A DNA stretch of 64,000 nt from Zygnema cylindricum (taxonomy: Eukaryota; Streptophyta; Zygnematophyceae; Zygnematales; Zygnemataceae), in NCBI GenBank assembly GCA_037447655.1, contig JBBHKE010003290.1, forward strand, positions 1 to 64,000, given 5' to 3'. The notes under the pieces are model-generated. The model was not told the DNA's origin. It did not search any database and saw nothing but the letters and a program-made list of their open reading frames with translations. The translations under genes and the position numbers were made by a program. Below, piece after piece: positions 1 through 9,177 of the stretch. Within the stretch, counting starts at the first letter, position 1. Each line of letters opens with the position of its first letter.

Positions 1-276
1 GTCCTGCTCAAAAAAAAAACACAATTCATTCAGAACCAGAGTACAAAGTTATCTCCGATGGTTATCAAACCGGTGTTATCGCGATAAAAAACCAGAAGTA
101 TATCGCGATAAAAAACCATGAGTATATAACGATAAAAAACCGATATTATATCAAATATCGTGTTTTCTATCGCGATAACACCGGTACCGATATATCATGC
201 CAATGTATTGTTTATCGGTATGCCAAAAAAATAGGCAAATCGATTAATGGCAAATGGCTACCGATACACAACACTA
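1..276. mobile_element. right end of a hAT-like MITE
   Basis: The last 16 bases before 277 (CCGATACACAACACTA) are identical to the right terminal inverted repeat of the complete 437-bp element at 1937-2373. The interior is rich in TATCG and GATA words, and about three copies of a 24-bp unit starting ATCGCGATAAAAAACC lie around 78-150. The left end and target duplication are not visible, so the copy is truncated or starts upstream of the window. It has no coding capacity. Confidence 0.65.
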
Positions 277-704
277 CAAATTATAGCGAACAAATAACTC
301 TCTAAATAAAAATACTCCAAACCCGTTTTCTACGTCCAATGTTTGAAAAAATGAAGTGGAGGCAAAATGTGGATGTTGGAATGACTTTTTCGAACTGTTT
401 TCAAATACAATTTCACACAACGACTTATTTATATAACAATATTGCACACAAAAAGAAAGTGGAAACATATTTGGAATGTTGTACCATCGATGTCTAACTA
501 CAAAAAAAATTGCATGTTGTTGTCTATAAAAACATGAATTTTTTGAATGAAAATGCAAATGTTGATTTTTTACAAACTTACAATCTCGCAACACCTTACA
601 ATTTCCTAAAACACTTAAAAAGTGTAAAAAATCGACAAAACTCGTTGATACACCATAAAAAAACTTAAACCAAAGGACAAAAATAAAAATATATAAGCCC
701 CCTT
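277..704. other. AT-rich stretch without recognised features
   Basis: I see no credible reading frame, terminal repeat or retrotransposon similarity here. The longest open frame, on the minus strand, lacks recognisable motifs and sits in AT-rich sequence where chance frames are common. Confidence 0.5.
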
Positions 705-902
705 ATGAAAGTCTGCCTCCCAATGAAAGTTTGCCTCCAAGTGAGAGTTTGCCTCTTGGTGCGAGTCCTCCTCCTAGAGCGAGTCCCCCTCCTAATGGTA
801 GTCCTCCTCTTGGTGTGAATCTGCTTCTTAGTGCGAGTTTGTCTCCTCTTGCAAGTCCTCCTTTCAGCGCGTGTCCCTATCTTCATGCAAGTTTGTGAGC
901 TT
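705..902 (+). repeat. 18-bp minisatellite, about 11 units
   Basis: Eleven degenerate copies of an 18-bp unit, consensus near GTGCGAGTYTGCCTCCTA, run head to tail. Degenerate half units continue to about 990. Because 18 is a multiple of three, one plus frame (704 onward, preceded by KPPY) reads as a hexapeptide repeat of the type ESLPPN/ASPPPR until a TGA near 896. That could be a scrap of a proline-rich protein exon, but I see no start codon or other exon, so it is called a repeat only. Confidence 0.75.
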
Positions 903-1027
903 CTATACTTATCCAAATTATGTGGCCTCTTCGTGTGAGTCCGCTTACTAATTGAAGTTGCTTCTTATCCTTCTTTTGGTGTGAGTCAGCGAGATTCAAT
1001 ACGTAGCCAAATTTTGGAGGCATTTTA

Positions 1028-2379
1028 TGTTGACATGTATTTTCTAGTTTGCTTAAGTCGCCACTTGAAGTCTAAATACTTGTTGTAGTCACTGAGAGTT
1101 AGGCAGCTATAGCTGCCTTCAGATAGCTAAGGAGACAAAGAGCAGACTGAACTTTGAAAAAATGGGATATGTGACTAGACCAAGATTTGGTCCCTACAAA
1201 GTCACTACCGATAAAATAACCACCCACCCTATCCGCTAAGTCGTAGAAGAATCGTTACATATATGGGGCGTGATAGCTATTTAAACATGAACGTGGCGGT
1301 TTATTGATTTAACGGAACGAACGAAAGAAAAGATAAATGTAAATTGGACAAAATGCACGGACGTTAGTCTGACCGTATAAAATACCTTGATCGAATGGTT
1401 GTCATTGAAGCCGCCACCACGTCATGAACTTTTGGCGGCTATCGAGGACAACATCACACAATGCCACGTGGCACTATTTTATGAGACACCAGAAAATACG
1501 GAGGAGGAACCATGGCTCCCGAGATGAGAGGCTTCAACTAGAAGGTCATATCGTACAATGGCCGTACAATAAGTACATCGGCCATTGTACTTTCTTGTAC
1601 TGTACAGTCTTCCTATTGGTCCAAGGTTTAGTAGTAGGTAGTTGTGAGTAGTGGTTTATGGACTTAATAATTTTTGAGGCGCCTCTCTCCAAGTGACCAT
1701 CTATTTAAATATGCCATGTTTTACTAGCCATAACTTACTGCTCAAGAGAGCAAATTCAGAAATAATTTTTGCGTTTGACTTACGAAGTCGCGCCTTCACG
1801 GGGTGAAGTTGGTTAGTTACTCTTGTCTAGCCGGGTGACTTTTATTTGGTATGAAATTTTAAAAGGCAAATTTAATCATAGAGGCTTCATATAAGGTGGA
1901 TATTCTGTGGGCCAATGGAGGTCACAGAATTACAAGTAGTGTTGTGTATCGGTAAAAAAGTTATCACGATAACACCGATACCGATAGTTATCGGTTATCG
2001 AACGGTCAGAGCTACCGATATATTTGTACTTTCTGTACTTTCTGTTCGTAGTACACGTGGCAGGTTTCCAGTGGATCCCAAGGAAGAAAGGGACAAGCCA
2101 TAACGTCGGATGTGAAAGGTACATATTTTTATTTGGAGCCGTACTAAAGCCGTACATATATTAAGCCGGCTACTGTACTTTCGGCCTGTACAAATGATCT
2201 AATTGGTAGGCACCTCAGTACGTTTGTTTTTGTTTATGATTTACGTGTATGATTGGTCGTACTTTTATCTGTACGGATCGTACATATATCTCCGTACCGA
2301 TATATCGATTATCGGCTACCCGAAAAAAGACCCATATCGGTTATCGGCAAATCCTTACCGATACACAACACTAATTACA
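1028..2379 (+). repeat. C1 5' LTR, interrupted by a hAT MITE
   Basis: The LTR starts TGTTGACATGTATTTTCTAG and ends ATTACA at 1934, repeated at 2379 because of the MITE's target duplication. It shares the layout of the other lineage I LTRs: an antisense tRNA-like block near 1150-1240, a GTAC-rich upstream region near 1550-1610, and three leader hairpins (TGCTC/GAGCA at 1739-1752, GACTT/AAGTC at 1777-1789, CTTCAC/GTGAAG at 1794-1808). The terminal ATG at 1916 opens an MEVTELQV frame. No 3' LTR partner for C1 is present. Confidence 0.75.
1937..2373. mobile_element. complete non-autonomous hAT-like MITE (437 bp)
   Basis: Perfect 16-bp terminal inverted repeats (TAGTGTTGTGTATCGG at the left, its complement at the right) are flanked by an exact 8-bp target duplication ATTACAAG at 1929-1936 and 2374-2381. 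An 8-bp duplication and TAG-type termini are characteristic of the hAT superfamily. There is no transposase frame. The insertion falls exactly at the boundary between the C1 LTR and its primer-binding site, so the duplication carries the last six LTR bases and the first two primer-site bases. Confidence 0.88.
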
Positions 2380-2392
2380 AGTTATAGGCCCA
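2380..2392 (+). promoter_or_regulatory. C1 primer-binding site (half-tRNA type)
   Basis: AGTTATAGGCCCA follows the LTR end and differs at two positions from GGTTATGGGCCCA found in the other elements. One change turns the internal ATG into ATA, so the second gag start is lost in this copy. Confidence 0.7.
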
Positions 2393-2824
2393 CCCTCTAG
2401 GGTGCCCATTTTCAAAAGAACAGGGATCATCTATTGGGAAACTATGATGAGAGGTGCTTTCTTTGAAAAACGTCTATAAGGCATTTTGAGTGGTCGTGTG
2501 AGGCAGCCATCTGCAAATCTGGGAGTTTCACTACGCTTTGGAGGAGCCACATTCTCAAGAGGATTTTTAGAGGCGGAGGTGATTCATGAAGTTGGAGAGA
2601 GCATTGTATTGGACCAAGAGAAGGAGAAGGGGGAAAAAAAACTTAGACCGATCGCACAAATAACTACAGGATCTGTAGTGGCATGAGTTATTCCAAAAAC
2701 AGATGCAAATGATACTGAAATTAGGGATTTCAACAACATAGTAACTACTTTTATTGTTGTCGGACGTCTTACTCAAGTAGTTGCTACCCCTCACCTACAT
2801 GCGGACAAGGCGACCAATCAGTGG
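2393..2824 (+). pseudogene. C1 gag, N-terminal part
   Basis: The translated segment matches the gag N-terminus of the neighbouring copia elements: a PPSRVPIF-like start, GTGFIYWE-like and SGRVRQPS motifs, an acidic linker, then a capsid-like stretch around NDTEIRDFNN and PHLHADKA. A TGA near 2684 breaks the frame and several residues differ from the consensus. Element A1 cuts the frame after codon TGG at 2824, and the same gene resumes at 9183 with EALKDIYRSGS in register. Gag is the structural protein forming cytoplasmic virus-like particles. This copy is dead. Confidence 0.75.
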
Positions 2825-3017
2825 TGCTGAAAAAAAAGGTATTTTCTAGGTTATTTAATTTTATTTAACAAAGGAACAGGAAAAAGGAGATGCAACATGC
2901 TTCTAGCTTTCTCTCTCTAGTACACATACTTGTCGTAGTCACTGAGGTTGGAGAGAAAGCTAGAGCTATGGCTACGAATGCTTCTTATAGATTCAGTAGG
3001 CAGATCCTTGGTAAACT

Positions 3018-3112
3018 TACCAAAAGGATTTGACAGACCCAGGATTTGATCCTGGTACCAACCGTTCGTCAAAGTAGCCGTTAGTCTTACCTTGTAGTCT
3101 AAGACCAGTGCT
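3018..3112 (-). other. antisense tRNA-like block in the A1 LTR
   Basis: Read on the minus strand, an A-box-like segment (AGACTACAAGGTAAGAC) is followed by a T-arm-like hairpin (CCAGGAT/ATCCTGG) with an outer TTTGAC/GTCAAA stem at 3029-3073, then a TTTT run. The same arrangement recurs in all lineage I LTRs. No full cloverleaf could be drawn by eye. Confidence 0.5.
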
Positions 3113-3437
3113 GAAGTATATAGGGTACGATAGCTACTTAAAGATAACAAAACAGAGAAGTTCGGTTTACTGACAAACGGACCACAATCACATAGACATA
3201 GTTAAATAAAATTACACCGAAAAGTACTGCTTGTATTTTTAACGGCTATAAATTAAGGCCGACAGCAATCTGACGGCGGAGAAAGAAACCGACATCGCGG
3301 AATGGTTGATTTGGCGGTTTGCGGTCATAGCCACATCTGGTGACACGTGGCAGCATGACATTGGATGATGACATCTCTGAAACATACTATGGCGAACCCG
3401 GATATGACATGCGTCGTCTTTCTGGCCATGTCGTTTA

Positions 3438-3593
3438 ATGGCCGTACAAAAAGTACTCCGGATCAAGTACCTTTCTGTAATGTACATTCAATTGATTGGC
3501 TCCGTACATCAATAATAGAGGGTTTAGAGAGGGGTTTAGGACTTAGAATATTAGAGGTAGCCGCCTCTTTCTCAGAGAGCTCTTGTATAAAAG
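3438..3593 (+). promoter_or_regulatory. LTR promoter: GTAC cluster, CCAAT-like and TATA box
   Basis: Five GTAC tetramers occur between about 3438 and 3510, followed by an inverted CCAAT (ATTGG) near 3497 and TATAAAAG at about 3587. The spacing is repeated in the other LTRs, so this is the likely Pol II promoter, with transcription starting some 30 bases downstream. Confidence 0.6.
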
Positions 3594-3797
3594 GGTCATC
3601 TTTCACCACTGATAATTAACTGCTCAGGGGAGCAAATTCAAGGATTCTTTTTGTGGCAGACTCAAGGGAGTCAGCTCTTTCACAGTGTGCACTGTGGTCA
3701 GTCTGTATACCGTCTGGGTGTCACCTATAGATGTACAAAGACCAAAGGATTGAGTTCATCCTAGAGGCTTCAGATAAGCTGCCTTCTCTGAGTACGA

Positions 3798-4800
3798 ATG
3801 GAGGTTTCCGAATTGCAGGTTATGGGCCCACCCTCTAGGGTACCCATATTTTATGGGACTGGGTTCATCTACTGCGAAAGTATGATGATAGGAGCCCTAT
3901 GTGAAAAGAGATTTTGGGGAATAATGAGTGGGCGAGTGAAGCGCCCATCCGGTCCTGCTATCCCTCCACGGTTTGCGAAGGCAGATTTGGTAGGAAACCA
4001 GATCCCCCGTCATCACATGAAACAGAGGACGGAGAAAGTGTCGTGATGGAAAGGGGGAAACAAAAAGAGAAAACCACACCTATAGCAACCGGATCTGCTT
4101 TCATGTCTTTTATTCCAAGGAATGAGGAGAATGACATTGACACTTGGGACTACAACAACATGGCGACCAAGCACTTTGTCCTCTGTCATCTCACTCAAGG
4201 ACTTGCAGGTCCTCATTTGCAGGTGGAATGGGCATCCGATCTGTGGGATGCACTTATAGACATGTACCGTAGCAGTAGTATTCATGAACAGAAGCTAGCA
4301 GATCAAAGAATCAACGGATACTTTCACAAAGGCGAGAAGATGCTCGATTTCTACAATGAGCTGGCTATTCTCTTCATGGAGTTAGAATGTGCCGAAAAAA
4401 TAGAAACCGAGAAGGCTAAGGTTCATTGCTTACTCATGAAACTACCCGATGAGTATGAGAACATTGTGAACCGAGTATAGGATCTGCCGAAATCTAGGTG
4501 GATATGGAATTCGGTAGTTGGTATGATCCTCGTCCGAGAGAACACAATCGAAATCTGGAGAGGAGTTAAGAGTGGACAAGCCTTGGCGGCTGGAGCAAGT
4601 TGGAGAAAGAAAGATTCACGGAAACCCTTTGGAAGTCATGAAGGGGAAGTTCAAAAAAATCACTCTGATGAGTCCGAAACAAGGGGACCCAAAGGGCTTT
4701 GTCATTTCTGCAAGAAACCCGATCATTACATGGCAGTATGTACCAAAATGACTGAACTTTGGATAAAGGAGGGGCGGACTGGAGGTCAGTCACGAGGGAA
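3798..4800 (+). pseudogene. A1 gag
   Basis: The frame starts either at ATG 3798 in the last 20 bases of the LTR (MEVSELQV) or at ATG 3822 inside the primer site (MGPPSRVPIF). A frameshift around 3930-3970 separates the N-terminal part from the capsid-like domain (to 4480). A TAG at 4478 precedes the nucleocapsid segment, which has the CCHC knuckle CHFCKKPDHYMAVC at about 4700-4743. Gag would form the particle and package the RNA. Its end merges into the protease frame without a stop, as in copia polyproteins. The frameshift and TAG make it a pseudogene. Confidence 0.82.
3818..3830 (+). promoter_or_regulatory. A1 primer-binding site for a half tRNA-iMet
   Basis: GGTTATGGGCCCA directly follows the LTR terminal CA. 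It complements the anticodon arm of eukaryotic initiator tRNA-Met (UGGGCCCAUAACC) rather than the tRNA 3' end, as in Drosophila copia. The gag ATG at 3822 lies inside it. Confidence 0.8.
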
Positions 4801-6260
4801 GAAAGAGGCACTTGTCACACAGGTACTCGAGGAGGAATCGCATGAGGAGGACGACGAACCTCTCTTGGATGAGGAGTTGGAGGCAAAGACAGAAGTCGAA
4901 ATCCCACCAAAGCAGAAATGTGCTTTCGGTGGATTGAAAGGTGAAGGAGGCTGGATTGTGGATTCTGGTGCATCCATGCACATGTTCAAGGATAAACATC
5001 TGTTTACTAAGCTGAGAAGGATCCCTAAGGTAGAAATTGAATATGGGGATGGGAGGGTAGTGACCACTACTTATGTAGGATCGGTAGATCTGAAAGTCAT
5101 AGTGGGGGGGAAGACCTCAATAGTTACGTTCTCCGATGTATTGTTAATTCCGGAGTTAAATAAAAACCTTATCTCTACATCCTTATTAGATGATAAAGGA
5201 TTTGAAACTAGCACCAGAAAAAGAGTTTTCACAGCTAGCTTTGAGGAAGATGTGTATTTCACTGCTGAGAAAGGTAGCCAAGGAATGTTCAGGCTTGCTT
5301 TAAGTAATGAAAAACTCAAACTTTACTATGCTGGTGTCAATGATATTATGTTGTGGCATAAGAGACTTGGGCATGTGAATCTAGAAAAGTAAAAAAAAAT
5401 GCAAAAGTTGGGAATAGTTGAAGGGATACGCTTTGGGGAAAATGATAATGTGAGTGATTGCAGTGGGTGTGCTCAAGGTAAAGCACACAGATTACCATTC
5501 CCAAGGAAGCAACTTATATCGGAGAAACAGTTCTTGATTTGGTACACACAATCATTTGGGGACCGGCTAGAGTGCCATCACCCGGAGGCAAAAGATTTAT
5601 GCTAACCATTACTGATGATTGGTCCCGGTACTCTCGGGTATACTTTCTGAAAAATAAATCAGAAACTCCGGAGTATTTCAAACATTAAAAGGCATGGGCC
5701 GAGAAACTACATGAGACACAAATTAAGAGAGTAAGAAGTGACAATGGAGGGGAATATACCTCCAATCAGTTTGAGGAGTTCTTAAAGGAGGATGGTGTTC
5801 AACATCAAAAGATAGTCCCAAAAAACACGAAACACAATGGTCTTGTCAAGAGATTGAATAAGGCACTAAATGATAACGCCCGGAGTATGTTGTCAGATAA
5901 AAAGATAGGAAAAAGGTTTTGGGCCGAAGCTATGAATTGTGCAATTATTTAAGAAATAGAGTACTAACTTCGGCATTGAAAGGCCAAACTCCATATGAGA
6001 AATATACCGGCCTAAAACAAGATCTATCTCACTTAAAGGATTTCGGTAGTAAAGTCTTCAGTTTAGATACAGATAAATCAAACTGGAAATTAGATCCAAA
6101 AAGGAAACCCGGATACTTGCTAGGATATGATGAGGATGTAAAAGGGTATAGAGTGTATGATATAAAGAGACAAGATATAATATTAGTAAAACATCTGGTA
6201 GCTATGGATGAAGGAAAGTCGGTAAATCCCTTTAAATCCTCAAAGTCAGTCAGAATCTGA
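4801..6260 (+). pseudogene. A1 protease, GAG-pre-integrase and integrase
   Basis: The aspartic protease motif DSGASMHM lies at about 4961-4984. The GAG-pre-integrase zinc segment (HKRLGHVN, later CSGCAQGK) spans 5350-5490 and is broken by TAA at 5390. Integrase core fragments follow in shifting frames: TDDWSRYSRVYFLK near 5610-5655, VRSDNGGEYTSNQF near 5730-5770, then the C-terminal GYLLGYDEDVKGYRVYD segment near 6110-6160. At least three frame changes and a TGA at 6258 separate these pieces. Protease cleaves the polyprotein and integrase inserts cDNA; this copy can do neither. Confidence 0.82.
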
Positions 6261-6399
6261 TTTGAGTCAGAAAATTTTGATGACATTTATCTTCCTAACT
6301 ATCCGGGTTTTCAAGAAGAGGATACTCTTGCAGGATCAAATGATATCATTGCAATTTCAAAAGAGATAGAGAAAGACTTGAACTTGGAAACGCCAATGA

Positions 6400-8173
6400 C
6401 ATAAGCGGAAGACGTGGTGGAAACGGATATAGATACGAGGGACAGGGGAGAAGGCGTGGTGATTCGAAAGAATCCACGAAGACCATCTATTCTGGCCTCA
6501 AACTTTGAGGGAGGGAGAAGAAGCAGCAAAAGGCTTCAAGAGAAACAAGTTAACAACAAGGTAAAAAAACTGTCTCACATGGACGAACCTAAAACATATG
6601 GAGAGGCAATGAACTGCCCGGAGAGAAACCGGTGGAAGACATCCATCAATGAAGAGATGACTTTAATCATGGCGGCTGATATATAGGAATTGGTGGACTG
6701 TCCACTTGATCGCAAACCAATTGGATGTAAGTGGATTTTCAAGTTAAAACTGGATCATGACAATACTATTGAGAGGTATAAGGCCCGGTTAGTGGCTAAA
6801 GGTTTTACTCAGAAAGAGGGAATAAACTACGAAGAAACCTTTGCTTCGGTCGTCAGATTTTTCCCTTGGTCAAGATACTTCTCAGTCTGGCAGCTGTAGA
6901 AGACATGAAAGTACACCATATGGACATTAAGACTGCATTTTTGCATGGAGAACTAGAGGAGGAGATCTTCATGCGACAGCCGGAAGGATTCGTGGAACAA
7001 GGAGAAAAAAGTAAGGTATGCCGACTGATCAAATCTCTCTATGGTTTGAAACAAGCGCCCAGACAGTGGAACAAGAAACATGATGAGTTCCTTACTGGTT
7101 TGGGATACATTCGGATCAGTTCAGATCATTCAATTAATGTTTTTGAGGATGATAAAGGTTTCATCTTTATTGCAATTTATGTTGATGATTTGCTTGTTCA
7201 GAGTAAGTCAATGGAGAAAATCAACAAACTAAAAGCTGATCTAAAGGGAAGATTCGAAATGAAGGATATGGGGGAGGCTAGATATATTCGGGGAATACAA
7301 GTAGAAAGAGATAGGAAAAAAAAAATAATTAGACTAACTCAGAAAGAGGCAAATGGAAATATGCTTCCAAAATTTCAAATGAACAAAGCCAACAGTTGTA
7401 CGACTCCCATGGATCTAAAGAAGGGAAGTGAGGGGAGTAAGGAAGGAGACATCCTAATTCTAGATGATGAACTAGGTCCAGAAGAAAAGAAATTTAGGCA
7501 GACTATTCCATACAGACAGGTAGTGGGCAGTCTGATATATTTTATGAACTGTACCAGACCTGACTTGGCAACAGCTGTAGGAGTGCTAAGTAGGAGTCTG
7601 AATGCTCCTACCAAAAGAGATTCGGAAGCAGCAAAAAGGGTCCTCAGATATCTCATAGGAACTAAGGATCTATGGCTCCATCTGGGTGGGGAAAACACTG
7701 ACATCACCACTTAGAGTGATGCCAGCTATGGGGATGCTCCGATGAGAAGATGTACATCTGGATATGTGTTGAATGTGGGGAATGGTGCTTGTTGCTGGAG
7801 CAGTAAGCAGCAAAAGGTCATTGCTCAGTCTACCATGGAGGCAGAGTTTATGGCATCTAGCTTTGCTGTGAAGGAGTTGATGTGGGTTAAATCCTTGCTT
7901 GGTGAATTGGGGCATCTTAAGAGTGGAATTCACAAAATATTCTGTGATAATCAAGCAGCAATTGCAATTGCTGCTAATCCCAAACATCATTTTAAAGCAA
8001 AACACATGGACATCAGACTTAGCTTTGTTAGGGAAAAGGTGGAGAACAAAATAATAAGTCTAGAATACATACCAGACAGTGAGATGGTGGCAAACATGAT
8101 GACTAAGCCTGTACCTTCTCCTAATTTTTTTTTTTGCCGAGAGAGGTGTGGACTTTTAATTAAAGGTGACTAG
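6400..8173 (+). pseudogene. A1 reverse transcriptase and RNase H
   Basis: The copia RT (RVT_2 type) runs from about 6590 (GEAMNCPERNRWK) through [37 protein letters not shown] and the catalytic YVDD at 7178-7189. The RNase H domain follows with SDASYGD near 7718, STMEAE near 7830 and CDNQAAIAIA near 7945. TAG at 6684, a frameshift around 6870-6900, TAG at 7713 in the linker and a frameshift at the T-run near 8128 inactivate it. The final stop is 8171-8173, 13 bases before the 3' LTR. Confidence 0.85.
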
Positions 8174-8186
8174 AACATAAGGGGAG
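8174..8186 (+). promoter_or_regulatory. A1 polypurine tract
   Basis: AACATAAGGGGAG abuts the first base of the 3' LTR. The AAGGGGAG core recurs before the 3' LTRs of B1, G3 and L, as expected for the plus-strand primer. Confidence 0.85.
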
Positions 8187-9177
8187 TGTTGAAATTAAAG
8201 GTATTTTCTAGGTTATTTAATTTTATTTAATAAAGGAACAGGAAAAAGGAGATGCAGCCTGCTTCTAGCTTCCTCTCTCTAGCACACATACTTGTCTTAG
8301 TCACTGAGGCTAGAGAGAAAGCTAGAGCCATGGCTGTCTATGCTTCTTCTGGATTCAATAGGCAGATCCTTGGTAAACTTACTAAAAGGATTTGTCGGAC
8401 CCAGGATTTCATTTGGTACCAATCGTCCGTCAAAGTAGTCGTTAGTCTTACCTTGTAGTCTAAGAACAGTGTGGAACTTTATAGGGTACGATAGCTACTT
8501 AAAGATAACAAAACAGAGAAGTTTGGTTTACTGACAAACGGACCACAATCACATAGACACAGTTAAATAGAATTACACCAAAAAGTACTGCTTGTATTTT
8601 TGACGGCTATAAATTAAGGCAGATATCAATCTGACGGCGTAGAAAGAAGCCGACATCGCAGAATGGTCGATTTGGCGGTTTGTGGTCATAGCCACATATG
8701 GTGACACGTGGCAGCATGACATTGGATGAATGCATCTCCGAAACATACTATGGCGAACCTGGATATGGCAGGCGTCGTCTTTCTAGCCATGTCGTACAAT
8801 GGCCGTAGAGAAAGTACTCCGGATGAAGTACCTTTATGTACTGTACACTCAATTGATTGGCTCTGTACATCAATAATAGAGGGTTTAGAGAGGGGTTTAG
8901 GACTTAGAAAATTAGAGGTAGCCGCCTCTTTCTCAGAGAGCTCCATATAAAAGGGTCATCTTTGACCACTGATAATTAACTGCTCAGGGGAGCAAATTTA
9001 AGGATTCTTTTTGTGGCAGACTCAGGGGAGTCAGCTCTTTCACAGTGTGCACTGTGGTCAGTCTGTATACTGTCTGGGTGTCAGCTATACGTGTACAAAG
9101 ACTAAAGGATTGAGTTAATCCTAGAGGCTTTTGATAAGCTGCATACTCTGAGTACCAATGGAGGTTTCAAAATTGCA
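8187..9177 (+). repeat. A1 3' LTR
   Basis: TGTTGAAATTAAAGG to AATTGCA. It is highly similar to the 5' LTR with scattered substitutions, and carries the same TATA (near 8946), GTAC cluster and hairpins. The terminal ATG (9158) opens MEVSKLHV, showing that the LTR-coded gag N-terminus is duplicated here. Confidence 0.88.

Larger units (their letters stand above)
2825..3817 (+). repeat. A1 5' LTR
   Basis: It begins TGCTGAAAAAAAAGG (a mutated TGTTGAAATTAAAGG) and ends GAATTGCA next to the primer-binding site. An antisense tRNA-like block is at about 3018-3112, a GTAC cluster at 3438-3510, a TATA box (TATAAAAG) near 3587, leader hairpins at 3621-3634, 3659-3672 and 3681-3696, and a terminal ATG at 3798 that is in frame with gag. 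Confidence 0.88.
2825..9177 (+). mobile_element. A1: full-length Ty1/copia LTR retrotransposon
   Basis: Two LTRs of 993 and 991 bp enclose a primer-binding site, gag, protease, integrase, reverse transcriptase, RNase H and a polypurine tract, in copia order. It sits inside C1 gag. The flanking 5-mers AGTGG (2820-2824) and TGTGA (9178-9182) look like a decayed target duplication, because removing the element plus one copy restores the gag reading frame. Several stops and frameshifts in gag and pol make it non-autonomous now. Gag ends in the usual place, so no large deletion is evident. Confidence 0.88.

Noticed and set aside
665-916. Minus-strand Arg/Thr-rich 83-codon frame
   Set aside because: It is the reverse reading of the 18-bp minisatellite and has no start context or similarity.
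3018-3112. A genuine host tRNA gene
   Set aside because: It recurs at the same LTR position in every family, a full cloverleaf and acceptor stem cannot be formed, and its stems differ between copies. Reported as a tRNA-like block instead.
4523-5392. A1 289-codon frame as an intact gene
   Set aside because: It begins in mid-gag after a stop and ends at a premature TAA within GAG-pre-integrase, so it is a pseudogene segment.
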